Position numbers and translations under genes: made by a program
The notes under the pieces: generated by a model
Database searches by the model: none
Seen by the model: the letters and a program-made list of their open reading frames with translations, nothing else
Told to the model about the DNA's origin: nothing
Assembly (NCBI GenBank): GCA_026120035.1
Contig: JALRME010000013.1
Coordinates: 1-64,000 of the forward strand
DNA from: Coleophoma eucalyptorum
Lineage: Eukaryota; Ascomycota; Leotiomycetes; Helotiales; Dermateaceae
Direction: 5' to 3'
DNA: 64,000 bases
Shown here: positions 10,552 through 22,783 of the stretch, in pieces
How the letters are laid out: every line of letters begins with the position of its first letter
Numbering within the stretch: position 1 is the first letter of the stretch

Positions 10552-11501
10552 TATCTACCCCTACGCTGCGCACCAAAACCAGAAAAACCAGACCACCCAT
10601 AAAACCAGACCAGACCCGTGGGTGATTTTTCAAAATTTCCAACCCAGAAACCAGACCACTGGTTAACCATTGGGACGAAAAACCAGTGGGTTTTGGCCTT
10701 AAACCAGTGGTTCAGGTAGAACCCACTGGTTTCTTAACCAGCCTATATAACCATTACGTAACTTTATACTATAGAGGGGGAGAGGTCCCTAAAAAGAGAA
10801 AGTGGTTTGGTTTCTTTGCTTGCTTTTAACTCTAGGATCTAACTTTCTATTTCGACTTTAGAATCTAACTCTTGATTTTTCGACTTTGGATATTAATTTT
10901 GGATTTCGACTTTGGATTTCGACTTTGGATTTCGACTTTAGATTTCGACTTTGGATTTCGACTTTAGATTCTATATTTAGATTTTTAATTTACTTAGTTT
11001 ATCTTTTTAGGCTTAGTATAATAATCTTAAAACATACTAAATAAGCGAATCCATAGATACTAGTGACTAAGGAACCTTATATAAGCGAGCAAGTCGGAAG
11101 CAACTAAGAGGGGCTGTTTAAAATTAAAGTCAAAATCAAGAGCTAAGATCGAAAGTTAGAATCGAGAGTTAGAATTAAGAGTCAAAATCCAAGAGAAGAA
11201 ATCTAAAGTTAAAATCAAGAGTTAAAATCTAAGAGAAGAAATCTAAAGTCAAAATTAAGAGTTAGAGTCTAAAGTTGAAATTAATACTCAAAATCTAAGA
11301 GATACCTCCCCCCCTTTTGATACTCCTATATAATAGGCAAAACCCCTATATTAAGCGAAAACCCAGTGGTTAAACCAGTGGTTAACCAGTGGGTGGTTTT
11401 TCAGATTTTCAAAAAACCAGCCCATATGGGTAGAAACCAGTGGGTTGTTTACAAATTGAAAAACCAGCCCATGGGTACCCAGTGCGCAGCCTATCTACCC
11501 C
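10552..11501 (+). mobile_element. R1 element, fullest copy, with 10-base flanking direct repeats
   Basis: The body runs about 10,566-11,489 with ends CTGCGCAC and GTGCGCAG as short inverted termini. The 10-mer tatctacccc flanks it at 10,552-10,561 and 11,492-11,501, as a target-site duplication would. Internal layout: ccagaccacc/ccagtgggt blocks, tandem gactttggattt words at 10,890-10,975, a caagtcggaagcaac block, agagtcaaaatc words, a C run, then more ccagtgg blocks. No transposase frame is present. A 9 to 11 base duplication and sub-terminal repeats fit a non-autonomous Mutator-like element, but this is inference. Confidence 0.55.
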
Positions 11502-11576
11502 GGTGTCCGCTGCAAGAGACTGTTTATTAACGAGAAAATGTGTTGGCTTCCATCAAGGCAATGCTTGTTCATGGAT

Positions 11577-11775
11577 CTAACTGCCGCCGTGAAAGGTCAG
11601 AAACAAGGGCGTGGTTCGTAGCAAAGTTAGGGAGGCCGATTTGAACATCGCGGTCTCGAGCATGGACAGGTCCATGTAGCCACTAGATCTAGAGGTATAT
11701 GTTAGCGTCTTTACATAAACCTCGCCATGGACCAAAAAAGCCGCACCCAGAAAATTGTCATGCGCCAAACTATCA
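11577..11775 (-). pseudogene. unidentified coding-like relic in a less AT-rich island
   Basis: Between R1 and the next AT-rich block the sequence from about 11,500 to 11,780 is visibly richer in G and C. The minus strand is open for over 60 codons (segments such as DNFLGAAFLVHGEVYVK) but the frame begins with TTG and no flanking exon is evident. I do not recognise the family. It could be a captured or relic gene fragment, or chance. Confidence 0.2.
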
Positions 11776-13759
11776 AAGATTTACTACTTTACCTATTGAA
11801 GGATAGGGTAAAGTCCAATAAGAAACAATAGGACAACAATGGAGTACTTACGTGCTTTATTATAATGGCATAAATCGAGTTTAATTTGAATTAGATTTCG
11901 AGTTCTAAATTTAATAATACTGTTTTAAATTTGATTGCAAAATACCTAATAGGTTTAAACTAGTTTAGTCTAACATTGAATTTCAGCTTAGATATTAAAA
12001 CCTAATTTAGAAACCTATATATCATTATATATATCAATCATATTAAAAAGGAACTTGATTTCTAGACGATTTAAGAAAAACAATATACAGAAAGGTGTCT
12101 ACTAGTAGTTAGTTATATGGTATACCAAGCAAATAACTAATATTATAATACTTAATCTATAATATTTGAAAGCTATAATCTAAGCTACCTTTTAGTCGAA
12201 TTTAAATCTAGCCTAAGCCTGAAACTAGATCAACGCAGTAGCTAGGGTTTCCCACACTATATAGTATCTAGTTAGGGTTCAGTTAGGCTTCATCTACGCT
12301 TTAGTTAGCTTAGAGTAGACATTGACTTAGACTTTAAGTTTATTGGCTAAAACATAATTATAGAGCGTAGCCTATGTTGAAATGAAAGTCAGAGGATAAG
12401 AGCAGGCTTAACTCTGGATAAGCTTCCGGACCATGTGACTTATAAATCCTGGCTTTTTTGGTCTTCTACGTATTCAAGAAAGGCCTAGATGTACTCTAAG
12501 CTAACTCAAACCTAGATCAGGCCTACATAAAGAGATACTATACAGGGTAGGAAACTCTACCTTAAGTACTATGTTGATATATGTAGTCTTTGGCTTACGT
12601 TATATTTGAAGTCACTTAAAGCTAGCTTAGATTATAGTTTTGAAAATACTACAGGTTTAGAATTACTATAATTTTGGATATATAATACGCTATATAGGTA
12701 GTAACCATTTTAGATTATATACAGTAACCATTAGTATTGCGTAACCGTATAGTATTGCTAAAACAGGTCCAAATGGGGGCGGGGGGGGGGGGGGGAAAGA
12801 GGTCATAAAGGGGGTGGGGGGTTCCAAAAGAGGTATCTTCAAAATACAGAGTCAAAATCCAAAGTTGAAGTCAAGACTCAGAATCTAAGAGACTCTTCTC
12901 CCTCTGAAACCCCGGATCCCCGGAACTCCAGTGGTTGAACTAGTGGTTACTTAAATTCCGTCCTATAATAGCTTAAATCGAATTCAATTCTGGTTTAAAT
13001 TTGATTACAGTCAGAGTGTAGATTTCAATTTAAACCCAATTTGAACTAGGCTTGAGGTAACTTAAACCCAAGGAAAAATAAACCAAAACCTTGATACAAC
13101 TGAACAGTAGGTGAATTTAATGCCGGCTTTAGACTTGAGCTGGATTTAAAGCCGACGTAGATCCGATTAAATCGTATTCAAATTGAATAAAGCAAGTTAA
13201 GTAAATTAACCTAAGTCTGATTTGGGAAGTCTTCATTTAGTCTGCACTTAATGGTAGATAAATCGATTCGAATTTTCGCTTCCATCTGTTTTAAATCCGA
13301 CTAAGTCTGGCTGGAGCTAGATTTGAGTTGTGTATAGGACGGCAGTAATGTAACTAGTAGGCGGTTTTTCAGATTTTCAAAAATCCAGCCCATATTGATA
13401 AAAACCAGTCTATGGGTTGGTACTATGTATGTAGTACCCAATGCGCAGTCTAACCAATGTATACCATACCTTTTATTGAATAAGCCCTGTAGTTAGTGGT
13501 CGTTGAAACTATGGCGAAGTATATTATAAGTCGAGCTTCTAGTTCTTCTAAATTTGCCTGGTAGCTGCTAGGCATAGTACTATATAGTAATTTATAGTAC
13601 TTGCTAGATATAGTATAGTACTATAATATATGTATTTTATATAGGTAAAATAGGCTTAGCCTCCTTTAAAGGTAACCTAAGTCAACTTTTACGCTTTGTT
13701 TTATAGTACGTTTTACGTAAACATAAGCTTAGACTACAATTATGTTTTAGCTAGTAAAC
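11776..13759. repeat. AT-rich decayed repeats with two further R1 fragments
   Basis: No gene seen. R1 words recur at about 12,781-12,960 (a G15 run, agagtcaaaatccaaag, ccagtggttgaac) and at 13,350-13,450 (cagattttcaaaaatccagccc, ending cccaatgcgcag), both plus oriented. The rest is made of ttaaattcaa-type words and has stops in all frames. Confidence 0.5.
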
Positions 13760-14213
13760 TGTTGGTTCACCCTACGGTGAACGCTGTCTAATCTCTGTCG
13801 AGTACTCGGATCAGAGTCCGGTTCACCAGGAGTTCGAGCTCGACTCCGTAGGGTATTAGGTTCACGCTGGACCTATATAATCGGTGAGACGATAGACGTG
13901 CTACACGCTCAGGTCACCCTTTCTTCTGAAGGTAATCCAAGTGTATTGTGGCTGTTGTCTATTATGTCTGCCCTTCTAAGAGTGGGCATCTCTACTACTT
14001 AAATACAACTAGGTTACCCCTTTTTCTCCCTACTTAAGACTGACCCCTTATGTTCGTACGGACTTCCCTTTACCTTGCTTTTGTCTAGGCCGAGCCGTAT
14101 CAAGTTCTGCAAAGTAATTGCTTTTTCCTTTCGGGAGCTTCGTACGGATCGGGAAGCATCCCGGTAGATATATCGGTAAACATATCAGGCCTAATTCTCG
14201 GGATGTCCCGACA
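13760..14213 (-). mobile_element. solo LTR, 454 bases, with 5-base target duplication
   Basis: On the minus strand the unit starts TGTCGGGACATCCCGAG and ends GGTGAACCAACA, the TG...CA ends of an LTR. It is bounded on both sides by the identical pentamer taaac (13,755-13,759 and 14,214-14,218). Base composition is visibly less AT-rich than the surrounding repeats, so the insertion is probably younger than the local decay. No internal retroelement sequence is attached, which fits LTR-LTR recombination. The Gypsy or Copia class cannot be told from the LTR alone. Confidence 0.7.
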
Positions 14214-14566
14214 TAAACTTAAGCTTAGACTTACGCTATAAAATTATGTTTGAACGAATAAACCTAAACTTGGACTATGCTATAGCGTTTGTAAAGTTAT
14301 AATAAGTGTTGCGAGCAACGATGCAAGGGATCAATGGAGAGGGTGAGAATTGACATTGACATTGTAGCATGACGGTAAAAGACTGCCTGGAGGTCTATTT
14401 ACATGTAGGTGCCTGTAACGTGATCACATGACCCCCTTTTTTTTTCAACAATACTTAGTATAAGCACCTACTTAGTTCTTACCACCCCCTAGTTGTTACC
14501 ACATCACGAATTTCGCCACTACCGACCTACATCTCTAATTACTCCATAACTAGGTATACTATCAAA

Positions 14567-15980
14567 ATGAATCAATGCGAAAAATCTATTCAAAAAGCAA
14601 TACAAGATTATGAATCGAACACACAATTATCGGTATCTACTATTGCGAAGGCCTACGGTGTCAATCGATCGAGTCTCTCCCAAAGAAACAAGGGCCGAAT
14701 AAACGCGCGATTAGGTCACGAATCACAGCAGCAATTAGCTCGATCGTAAAAGGAGTACCTTTACGAATGGATATGTACTATTACAGTCTACGAGAGGATA
14801 TTCACCTTCGTATACTCGTGTACGAGAAATAGCTACTACTCAAATACTAGTAGCTGGAAACAATAATATCGCACTAGGGAAGAGGTGGATCTCCAAGTTC
14901 CTGTAACGTAGTAGAAATATTGCCTCTATAGTTGGAAAGAAGACAGAGAACATTCGAATCGAAGGAGCTACAACAAATAATCTAAACGTATTTTTTATAT
15001 AATATAAGGTTATTCAAAGTTGATACAATATATAGCCAGAGGTCACCTATAATATGGACGAACAAGGAACTGCTCTAGGAGTATGTACAAAGTCAAAAGT
15101 ACTTGCCACTTCAAGTAAGGTATATACTTATATAGAATCACCAGAAGATAAAGAATAAGTCTCTATAATAGACACGATTCCGGCCACCGGACGAAAATTA
15201 CCTTATGTTATTACCTATATTCAAAGGATTTTTACATCAAACAACCCTTCTATAACTCTATTTAGCTCTCTTTCTGCTTTTATTATACCTATAGGGCCAT
15301 GATAGCTGTACAAGGCGGCTAATAAATTATATAGTAATACGCCAGTATCACGAGAATACAAAGGCTTTAGTACAAAAAGCAAGGAAAGGGTTTGCAAAGT
15401 TAAATGTAAGGACACAGGTTTGATCAAAGGCAGGATAGAGGTGTTTGGGAGCACAATAACCTTATATGACTGAATCCTATAGGTCTCGTACGAAGGACAC
15501 AAAAAAGAGAAGAAGAGAAGAAGAGAAAGAAATCAATTTCCATGACATGTCCCTCTTATATGCTTCCTGGGTCCGAAACCCCATCCGACTCTGCTCATAC
15601 TCGCTTATCATACTTTTCTTGTATCATGTGACATTTATCTGGTCACATGACATGTATCTGGATTATCCAATTGTCGATTCTGAGTAGGTCAAGTTCTTAC
15701 ATTAAATAATAGTACAGTAGCAAAGCAAGCTACTACTATAAAACAACTACAAGCTAAACTTGATGCCTTTAAGAATAACCGTATACCAAAGAAAGTCAAA
15801 CCGGATCCAAATAGCCGCTTTATTAACTTAGAAAAGATCAAGGAAGCAATTGCGCAGGCGGCGGAAGAAGAGGCAAAAAGAACAGCGAATACTTTACGGT
15901 TAAGGCTAAAAGAGGCCTCAGAAGAAGCCTATAATAGAGGCTTTCAATGTTTGTTATCTGAGTTTGAATCTAACAGGTAG
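14567..15980 (+). pseudogene. pogo-family transposase, broken
   Basis: The N-terminus (14,567-14,749) encodes a psq-type helix-turn-helix with SVSTIAKAYGVNRSSLSQR, typical of fungal pogo/Fot1 transposases. Beyond a stop at 14,749 conserved pieces follow in changing frames: GKRWISKFL near 14,880, NMDEQGTALGV near 15,055 (the first catalytic Asp region) and IDTIPATGRKLPYV near 15,175. The central DDE block is missing where the LTR element lies. The C-terminal part resumes near 15,750 (NRIPKKVKPDPNSRFINLEK) and ends at a TAG at 15,978. Frameshifts, stops and the insertion make it nonfunctional. Confidence 0.65.
15225..15701 (-). mobile_element. LTR plus internal fragment of family L1, nested in the pogo transposase
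   Basis: The LTR on the minus strand spans 15,701-15,442 (260 bases), from TGTAAGAACTTGACC to GCTCCCAAACA. Internal sequence matching that after the LTR at 9,964 follows down to about 15,225, where pogo-like reading stops. The 93-codon minus-strand frame at 15,221-15,502 overlaps the LTR boundary and is not a gene by itself. The inner end of the insertion is uncertain. Confidence 0.5.
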
Positions 15981-16058
15981 TTGTAGAGTAATTAAAATCA
16001 TAAGTTGGTGGTGGTGAAATTTGTGATATGGTAACAACTAGGAGTGGTAAGAACCAAG

Positions 16059-17300
16059 TTGCTTGGACTTAATATAGTAGTTATTAAGTCTACCTTATTA
16101 TTCGAAGGATGGGGTATTGCCTAGTATCGTAGGTAAGCATAACTTAATCAATAAGGCAAGAAAATAAGTACGAATATTTCTTTTATACCTATAAGGATGG
16201 TACGTAATAGTAATATAAAAAATCTAAGTAAGAAACAATAGGATACCAATAATCAGCATTGTTTAGAACGCAGTCTAAGCTTAGATTTACATAAAATGTA
16301 CTATAAAACAAACCCTAAAAGTTGACTTAGGTTACCTTTAAAGGAGATTCTAGATCTATTTTCACTATATGAGAATTATAAAGATTATACTACTATGCCA
16401 TATCTAACAGTATTGAGCCTATTCTAAACCTATGTCAAAATCAGATAGAAATATATGTAAGGTAACATTAGATCTACGTTAGATCTAGCCTGTATCTAGC
16501 TAGAGCTATATTTCAAATATATCTAGGTGTAATAGATACAATGGTATCCGAGGCATCAGTCTAGGTTTGAGTTTAATAACTAAAATATGATTGTAGAGCG
16601 TAGTCTACCTAAGATACTAGTTTTGCTAGTAAGACATACTATGATAAAAAAACGTAAAAGTGGACTTACATTTTCTTGTGGGAAATTTTAAACCCATTTG
16701 GACTATATGATATGTTTAGATTACTACAGATATTATTCTATGTAAAGTTATTTTGTACTTTGGCTTATATTTATATAATGATACCTCGTAACTAGATCGG
16801 GGTATTTATCATGCTCTTGATACCAACTCTAGCTAGGCTTAAGCCTTGAAAAAAAACGAATTAGGCTTCGGCCTTTTCAAGGCTTGATACCGAAAAATGG
16901 TGTAGATCCCTACCTACCTTATTATGGACTTCTATATTGCCCTTAAAGATATACTTGCTTTATATAAGTTAGGGACAAAATAACACCCCGCCCAAGTCCT
17001 GGATTGCGAGAAAGGTGGCACCGGTTCTACAAGATTGTTTCTGTATCGCAGTCCACTCTCATTGAAGATAATCACTTGAGTCCAAAGTAACCGACAAAAT
17101 ACAGTTGAGCGAAAATATTACCATTAACTTCCCTCCCCCCTCCCGTCGGAGTTGAAGGTTGCTGAGTGGCTGCATGGATAAAGAAAAAGCAACGGCCGGA
17201 ACCATTCGATGAGCAAAGGGGGCAATAGGAGTCATGAACGTTTGATTGTTGGCGTGCAGAAGTGATCGCTAGGTAGTTGTGATCCAAATGTTGGTCTTTG
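16059..17300. other. AT-rich gene-free stretch at the repeat/euchromatin border
   Basis: No gene seen. Words such as agattctagatc and gtagtctaccta... are shared with 9,300-9,370 and 13,640-13,760, indicating old dispersed repeats. A ttaggcttcggccttttcaag palindrome-like segment sits near 16,860. Composition becomes less AT-rich from about 17,000. Confidence 0.4.
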
Positions 17301-17304
17301 AGGA

Positions 17305-18384
<1,080 letters not shown>

Positions 18385-20919
18385 ATGAATCCATCCCGAA
18401 ATGAGACGGAGATATCGAGACCACCTCGAAAACGTCAGAGAGTCCCGATCGCCTGTCGTCCGTGCCGTGAGCGCAAGACACGATGCACAGGTGATCGTCC
18501 ATTCTGCTCCGCCTGCGTGAGGAGAAGCCTGCAGGAAGCATGCGATTATGAGGATGGTCCTCCGAGGCCCCAGAAGTGAGTAGGGGTAGAGCAGGTCTCT
18601 ACCCACACAAAAGTATAGGAGAAGCATTAACCAGAAGTCCAGGCACATCAATGACCTGAAGGACCGCATCAAGGAGCTCGAACGGGGACTCAACCTCAAC
18701 TTACAGATACCCGTGACCGGCAAATACCAATACGCCAGCAGGACAGCTAGCAATCACGGGGCATCCAGCCATGACAACCCTCCAGGAGAACCGAGGAGTA
18801 GCGTAGGTCGATCTGCGCCCCCATGTGAGAAGCATGACAGAGTGGATGCGCTTGCTACAGTATCATCACTTGATGGTACCGAAGGGTTTTATGGCGACTC
18901 TTCCACAATCGCTTTTGTGTCGCAAGTCAAAGACGCTGCAAACATTGAGCTGCCTGCTACGCGTTCCGTAGATGCTTCGTCTGCTGAAAATGACCCACAA
19001 CCTCCTATCAAAGGTCTCCAACCTGAATCGAGCTGCTACCATTCAAGTGTCTTCGTTCTCCCGCCTCGTAGCGATGCTGATGACTTCATGTACTGCTTCT
19101 GGGAGTTCATATATCCTCAATTCCCCGTCGTTCATAAGCCTACAATTTTTGCCTCGTATAAGCAATTGTGGATTTCAAAAGGTACAGAAGACTCTGTAAT
19201 ACGAACCGACCTCGATTCTATGGCCTTTTATTCCATTCTGAATCTCATATTTGCTCTTGGCTGTCAATTTAGCACTCTTGTCCCATCCGATCAGAAAGTT
19301 GAGCGAGCAAATGAATTCTATGAAAAGTCCAAGGCCTTGCTTGTGGTGAATATCCTGGATGCTATGCACCTTCCGCTCGTGCAGGCACTACTACTCACTG
19401 GGATATACCTACAGTCCACGAAGCATGCAAACAGGTGCTGGAATGTGGTCGGCCTTGCCATAAGAGTTGGCCAGGGTCTTGGCTTACATACTGATGGGGC
19501 AAGACCTCACTCAATTAATCAGCTAGAGACCGAGATGCGGCGAAGGATTTGGCATACTTGTGTGATGCTTGATAGGTCTGTCCTTCCTCAAGTATCTATG
19601 AAGACATGAGTACTTACTCTGATTTTTGGGTTGGAAAAGGCTCCTTGCAATGACGTTTGGTCGACCCACTACAATTCCACGAACGTGGAATGTTGAACGA
19701 CCATCGATGATTGATGACGAGTATCTTCTCCAAGATGGAACAGGTTCTCAGCCGCGTGGGTTACCTTCCAAATTGGGATTGTTCTGCTACTCCATAGATC
19801 TTTTTGAGATTTTGGATGAGATCCTGGCAACATTCTACGTCCACGATAATGGTAAATTGGTACCGCTGAATGGTAGGCAAGAGCAGAAGCCGGCCAACTG
19901 GCTAACTGCAGTTTTGACTCTCAACTCAAGCCTAGATGAATTCTTCCTGGAAAAGCTTCCTGATATTCTTCGACCTCGATCAGATTCTGCCTCCAGACAG
20001 GATATGCCCCATGTCAGGCTTCAGGCCAATGTATTACATGGAAGGTTGGTAATTGGTGCAGCTAGTGATCATTTGACTTACCTTTGCTAGATTTTTGTAT
20101 ACACGCATCTTACTACTGAGACCCGTCCTCTTGAGAAAGGCACAAGACAACATAAAATCCAAGTGTCAACTATCTAAGAGTAATATGGAGCCTCAGCTTC
20201 AATATGAAATGGCCACAAAGGCGTGTATACTTTGCGTCTCAACAGCACACAAGCTCATTACACAAATCCATGAGAATATTAGCAGCTTATATCAGAGCTC
20301 TGCCTGGCATAGCGTATACCGTATGTCTAAACCAGCCGCCTTAATAAGCAGTACTAGTTATATCTGATAAGTTTCATAGTGACATTTGCAGCATCTACCG
20401 TTCTCATAGCCGCTCACCTATGTGGCCTTGGGGATACCACTATTGACGCTGCAGCCTTTGGAGTCTCTGAGGATCGTAGTATGGCAATACTAGAGCACTA
20501 TAGTGAGCAAGTGCCATCGGCAAGGCAGGCAATGATAGTTCTACGAGCTTTAAAGAATCGGATTGCCGAATCGAGCATAGATTGTAAGTTGTTCATTTAT
20601 GAACCCTCGTCTGCAATATCTAGTCAATGGATGATTGTAACTCTACATGTACATCGAGCACTAATTTTCTCAAGATCCGGAAGGGAAGCTTTCTTCCACC
20701 GCGCAAGTAGACCTTGTCCAGCCATCAGCGCTTGGTGAAGGCTTTGTCCCAGCAGCACCAAGGCTAGGGAACACGACCTTGGATAACATGTTCCTCCAAG
20801 ATTCTTGGCAGGTCGACCCGGAGAGTATTGCTAACATCAGCGACACTTGGTTCACAGAACAATTCATCAACTTCGATTGGTTAAATACTCCTTGGGAGCA
20901 AGGTAGATTCAACTTTTGA
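18385..20919 (+). CDS. Zn2Cys6 transcription factor
   Basis: Six exons, 18385-18575, 18643-19575, 19640-20044, 20091-20320, 20380-20583 and 20675-20919, predict 735 residues; all joins are GT-AG and in phase. The binuclear zinc cluster uses Cys24, 27, 34, 41, 44 and 53 (CRPCRERKTRC, then CSACVRRSLQEAC) preceded by basic residues. A short coiled-coil-like linker (INDLKDRIKELERGL) follows. The middle region has the fungal_trans signature: FPVVHKPT, a helix ending GLGLHTDGA, RRRIWHTCVMLDR, then AMTFGRPTTIP. The acidic C-terminus ends with aromatic-rich FINFDWLN, a possible activation region. It is convergent with the aminotransferase gene downstream. A nuclear DNA-binding regulator; target genes are not evident from sequence. 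Confidence 0.9.
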
Positions 20920-21424
20920 CTACCGTCACAAACGCACTGCCTGACAGGCAAAGTTAAGATATGAGACCCACACAGTTTGTATGAATGCAGATTAAATACT
21001 GGTTAATCATCATTCTGAGTTCTTAATTGAGAAATGTGGAACAGTAAAATGTTTATTAGCTTTATACTTCAAGTCACCAACTCGTTGGAACCTCTATAAG
21101 CAGCGTTCAATAACCTTGCACACGACCAGTGTCTTAGATTTTGAAAATTTCAACCAGCAAGAATATGGCAATAAAGCTGAGCGCTTTGCGAACATAGATT
21201 AGTGATCTCTCAAGAGTGGAGACCGAGTGCGTAGTCAAGTAGAGAACAAATACTTATCAAGTTCACTATTGCCAGCAAACGAAACTATTTGAAGGAATGT
21301 TCGATCACCTTGCTCAAGGATTCTATGTTTGTCTTTTCCCGTGTCCGTATGCTTTTAAGATATTTAACAACGTCCCTTTTCCAGAACTCCTCGCAAACTT
21401 GAAAGACCTCTTCCAGACTCTCAC
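20920..21424. other. convergent intergenic region
   Basis: No gene seen; the interval joins the 3' ends of the regulator and the aminotransferase and presumably contains both polyadenylation regions. Confidence 0.5.
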
Positions 21425-22783
21425 CTATAGCCCATTCTTCTCCTCGATTACAATGCCAAATTCGTGATCTTCCTTGCCATACATGATGTTTACAAGCCAT
21501 TGCTTGATCAGAGCAGCATATTCTCCACTCTCTCCGCCAGCCATAGGAATGATGAGTTCCTGATTTTTAAAGTTGATTGCTGAGACTGGGCATACGAAGT
21601 ACTAATGATCCGGTCAATAATCAACATCCAGGAAATACACTGAGATGTGGACTTACAGCAGTTCCAGCAGCAAACGCCTCCACCATGCGGCCCTCCGAAA
21701 TCGCCTCGGCGACGTCTCCCATGGTGAAATTGCGTTCGACAATCTCGATTGCTTCCAACCCACTCTTACCATCAGTAAGCCTCTCGCGAGACAGCTGAAG
21801 AATGCTTCGTCGGGTGATGCCATCGAGGATGATCTTGTCCCCTAGTGGAGCTGTGATCATCTGTAACTTGCCTTCTCTTGTTCTCCAGATAACGAAGAAG
21901 TTACTGGCACCGGCCTCGGTTACCCTGGCGTCCTCTCCATATAACCAGAGAATTTGGTCATAGCCACGCGATTGAGCCTCGCTGTTGGCTAGCAAAGTTG
22001 GGCCATAGTTTCCTCCAATCTTTGCATAACCGGTTCCATTCATCCTGTGCTAACTCAGTATATATTGCCTTGCCATATCACTCCAATCCAGGATGCTTAC
22101 CATGCTCGGACCTCATTCTCGCGAGAAGCCAGGAGCTTCATACCTTGTGGACTAGATCCAATGACAGGCATAAATACGGCGATGACCATGAGGGTGGCTT
22201 CCTTTGGTGCTCCCACGCCCAAACCCGCACCGGAGCCAATCATGGCTGGCCTCAGGTAGAGGAAGTGGCCTGGTCGAGACTTTGGCAGCCATTTCTCTCC
22301 GTCAATAGCAACAAGCTGCTTGATAAGGATCTCCAGCTGCTCTGGGTCGAAGGCTGGAAGAGAAATACGAGTGGCAGATATCAGCATGCGCTTGCAGTTG
22401 GCATCAGGTCTGAACAACCGCAGCTTTCCATCATAGCCCCGGTAGAGTTTCATGCCCTCAAAGCATTCTGTACTATAGTGCAGAACGCTTGCCGTTGGAG
22501 CCAACGACAGATTGCCGTACGGCCTCAGCTCTGGTGTTTCCCAGCCAGAAGTGCTCGTCCACTTGCAAGTAATCATGTGGTCCGTACCTTGGGAGGACGT
22601 TTTGATAATAGGGTCATCGAGTTCAGGGACAGTCATAGGAGTGGTAGTCCGGGTGAACTTCAGCTGAGACGCATCCAGAGGCCTCAGAGCGGAAACAGAG
22701 CCATTGAGTTTCTGGGAGATAGCAGCAGCCGTGAGGGCAGACGCCTGCTCAACGCCAGTAGGAGTTACTGCTGAGGGTGCCAT
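21425..22783 (-). CDS. BAT: branched-chain amino acid aminotransferase
   Basis: Three exons, 22783-22101, 22044-21657 and 21601-21425, predict 415 residues. PLP-dependent class IV fold, converting Leu, Ile and Val to 2-oxo acids with 2-oxoglutarate. Signature segments are HYSTECFEGMKLYRG, LYLRPAMIGS, KIGGNYGP (the Lys that binds PLP), VTEAGASNFFVIW and ITRRSIL, then EAFAAGTA/VCPVSAINF across the last intron. Length fits the family. The N-terminus (MAPSAVTPTGVEQ) is Ala/Ser/Thr-rich with few basic residues, so mitochondrial import is not obvious; a cytosolic BAT2-like form is possible. Family assignment is secure, compartment uncertain. Confidence 0.93.

Larger units (their letters stand above)
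14470..16058 (+). mobile_element. defective pogo/Fot1-type DNA transposon
   Basis: Imperfect terminal inverted repeats of about 50 bases pair 14,474-14,523 (agttcttaccacc...cctagttgttacc) with 16,006-16,055 (ggtaacaacta..agtggtaagaac). Between them lies a broken transposase frame in plus orientation, itself interrupted by an LTR element. Tc1/pogo elements insert at TA; a TA precedes the left end but the right flank is not clear. Immobile as it stands. Confidence 0.6.

Noticed and set aside
15221..15502. 93-codon minus-strand frame
   Set aside because: It starts inside an LTR boundary and overlaps internal retroelement sequence; not an independent gene.
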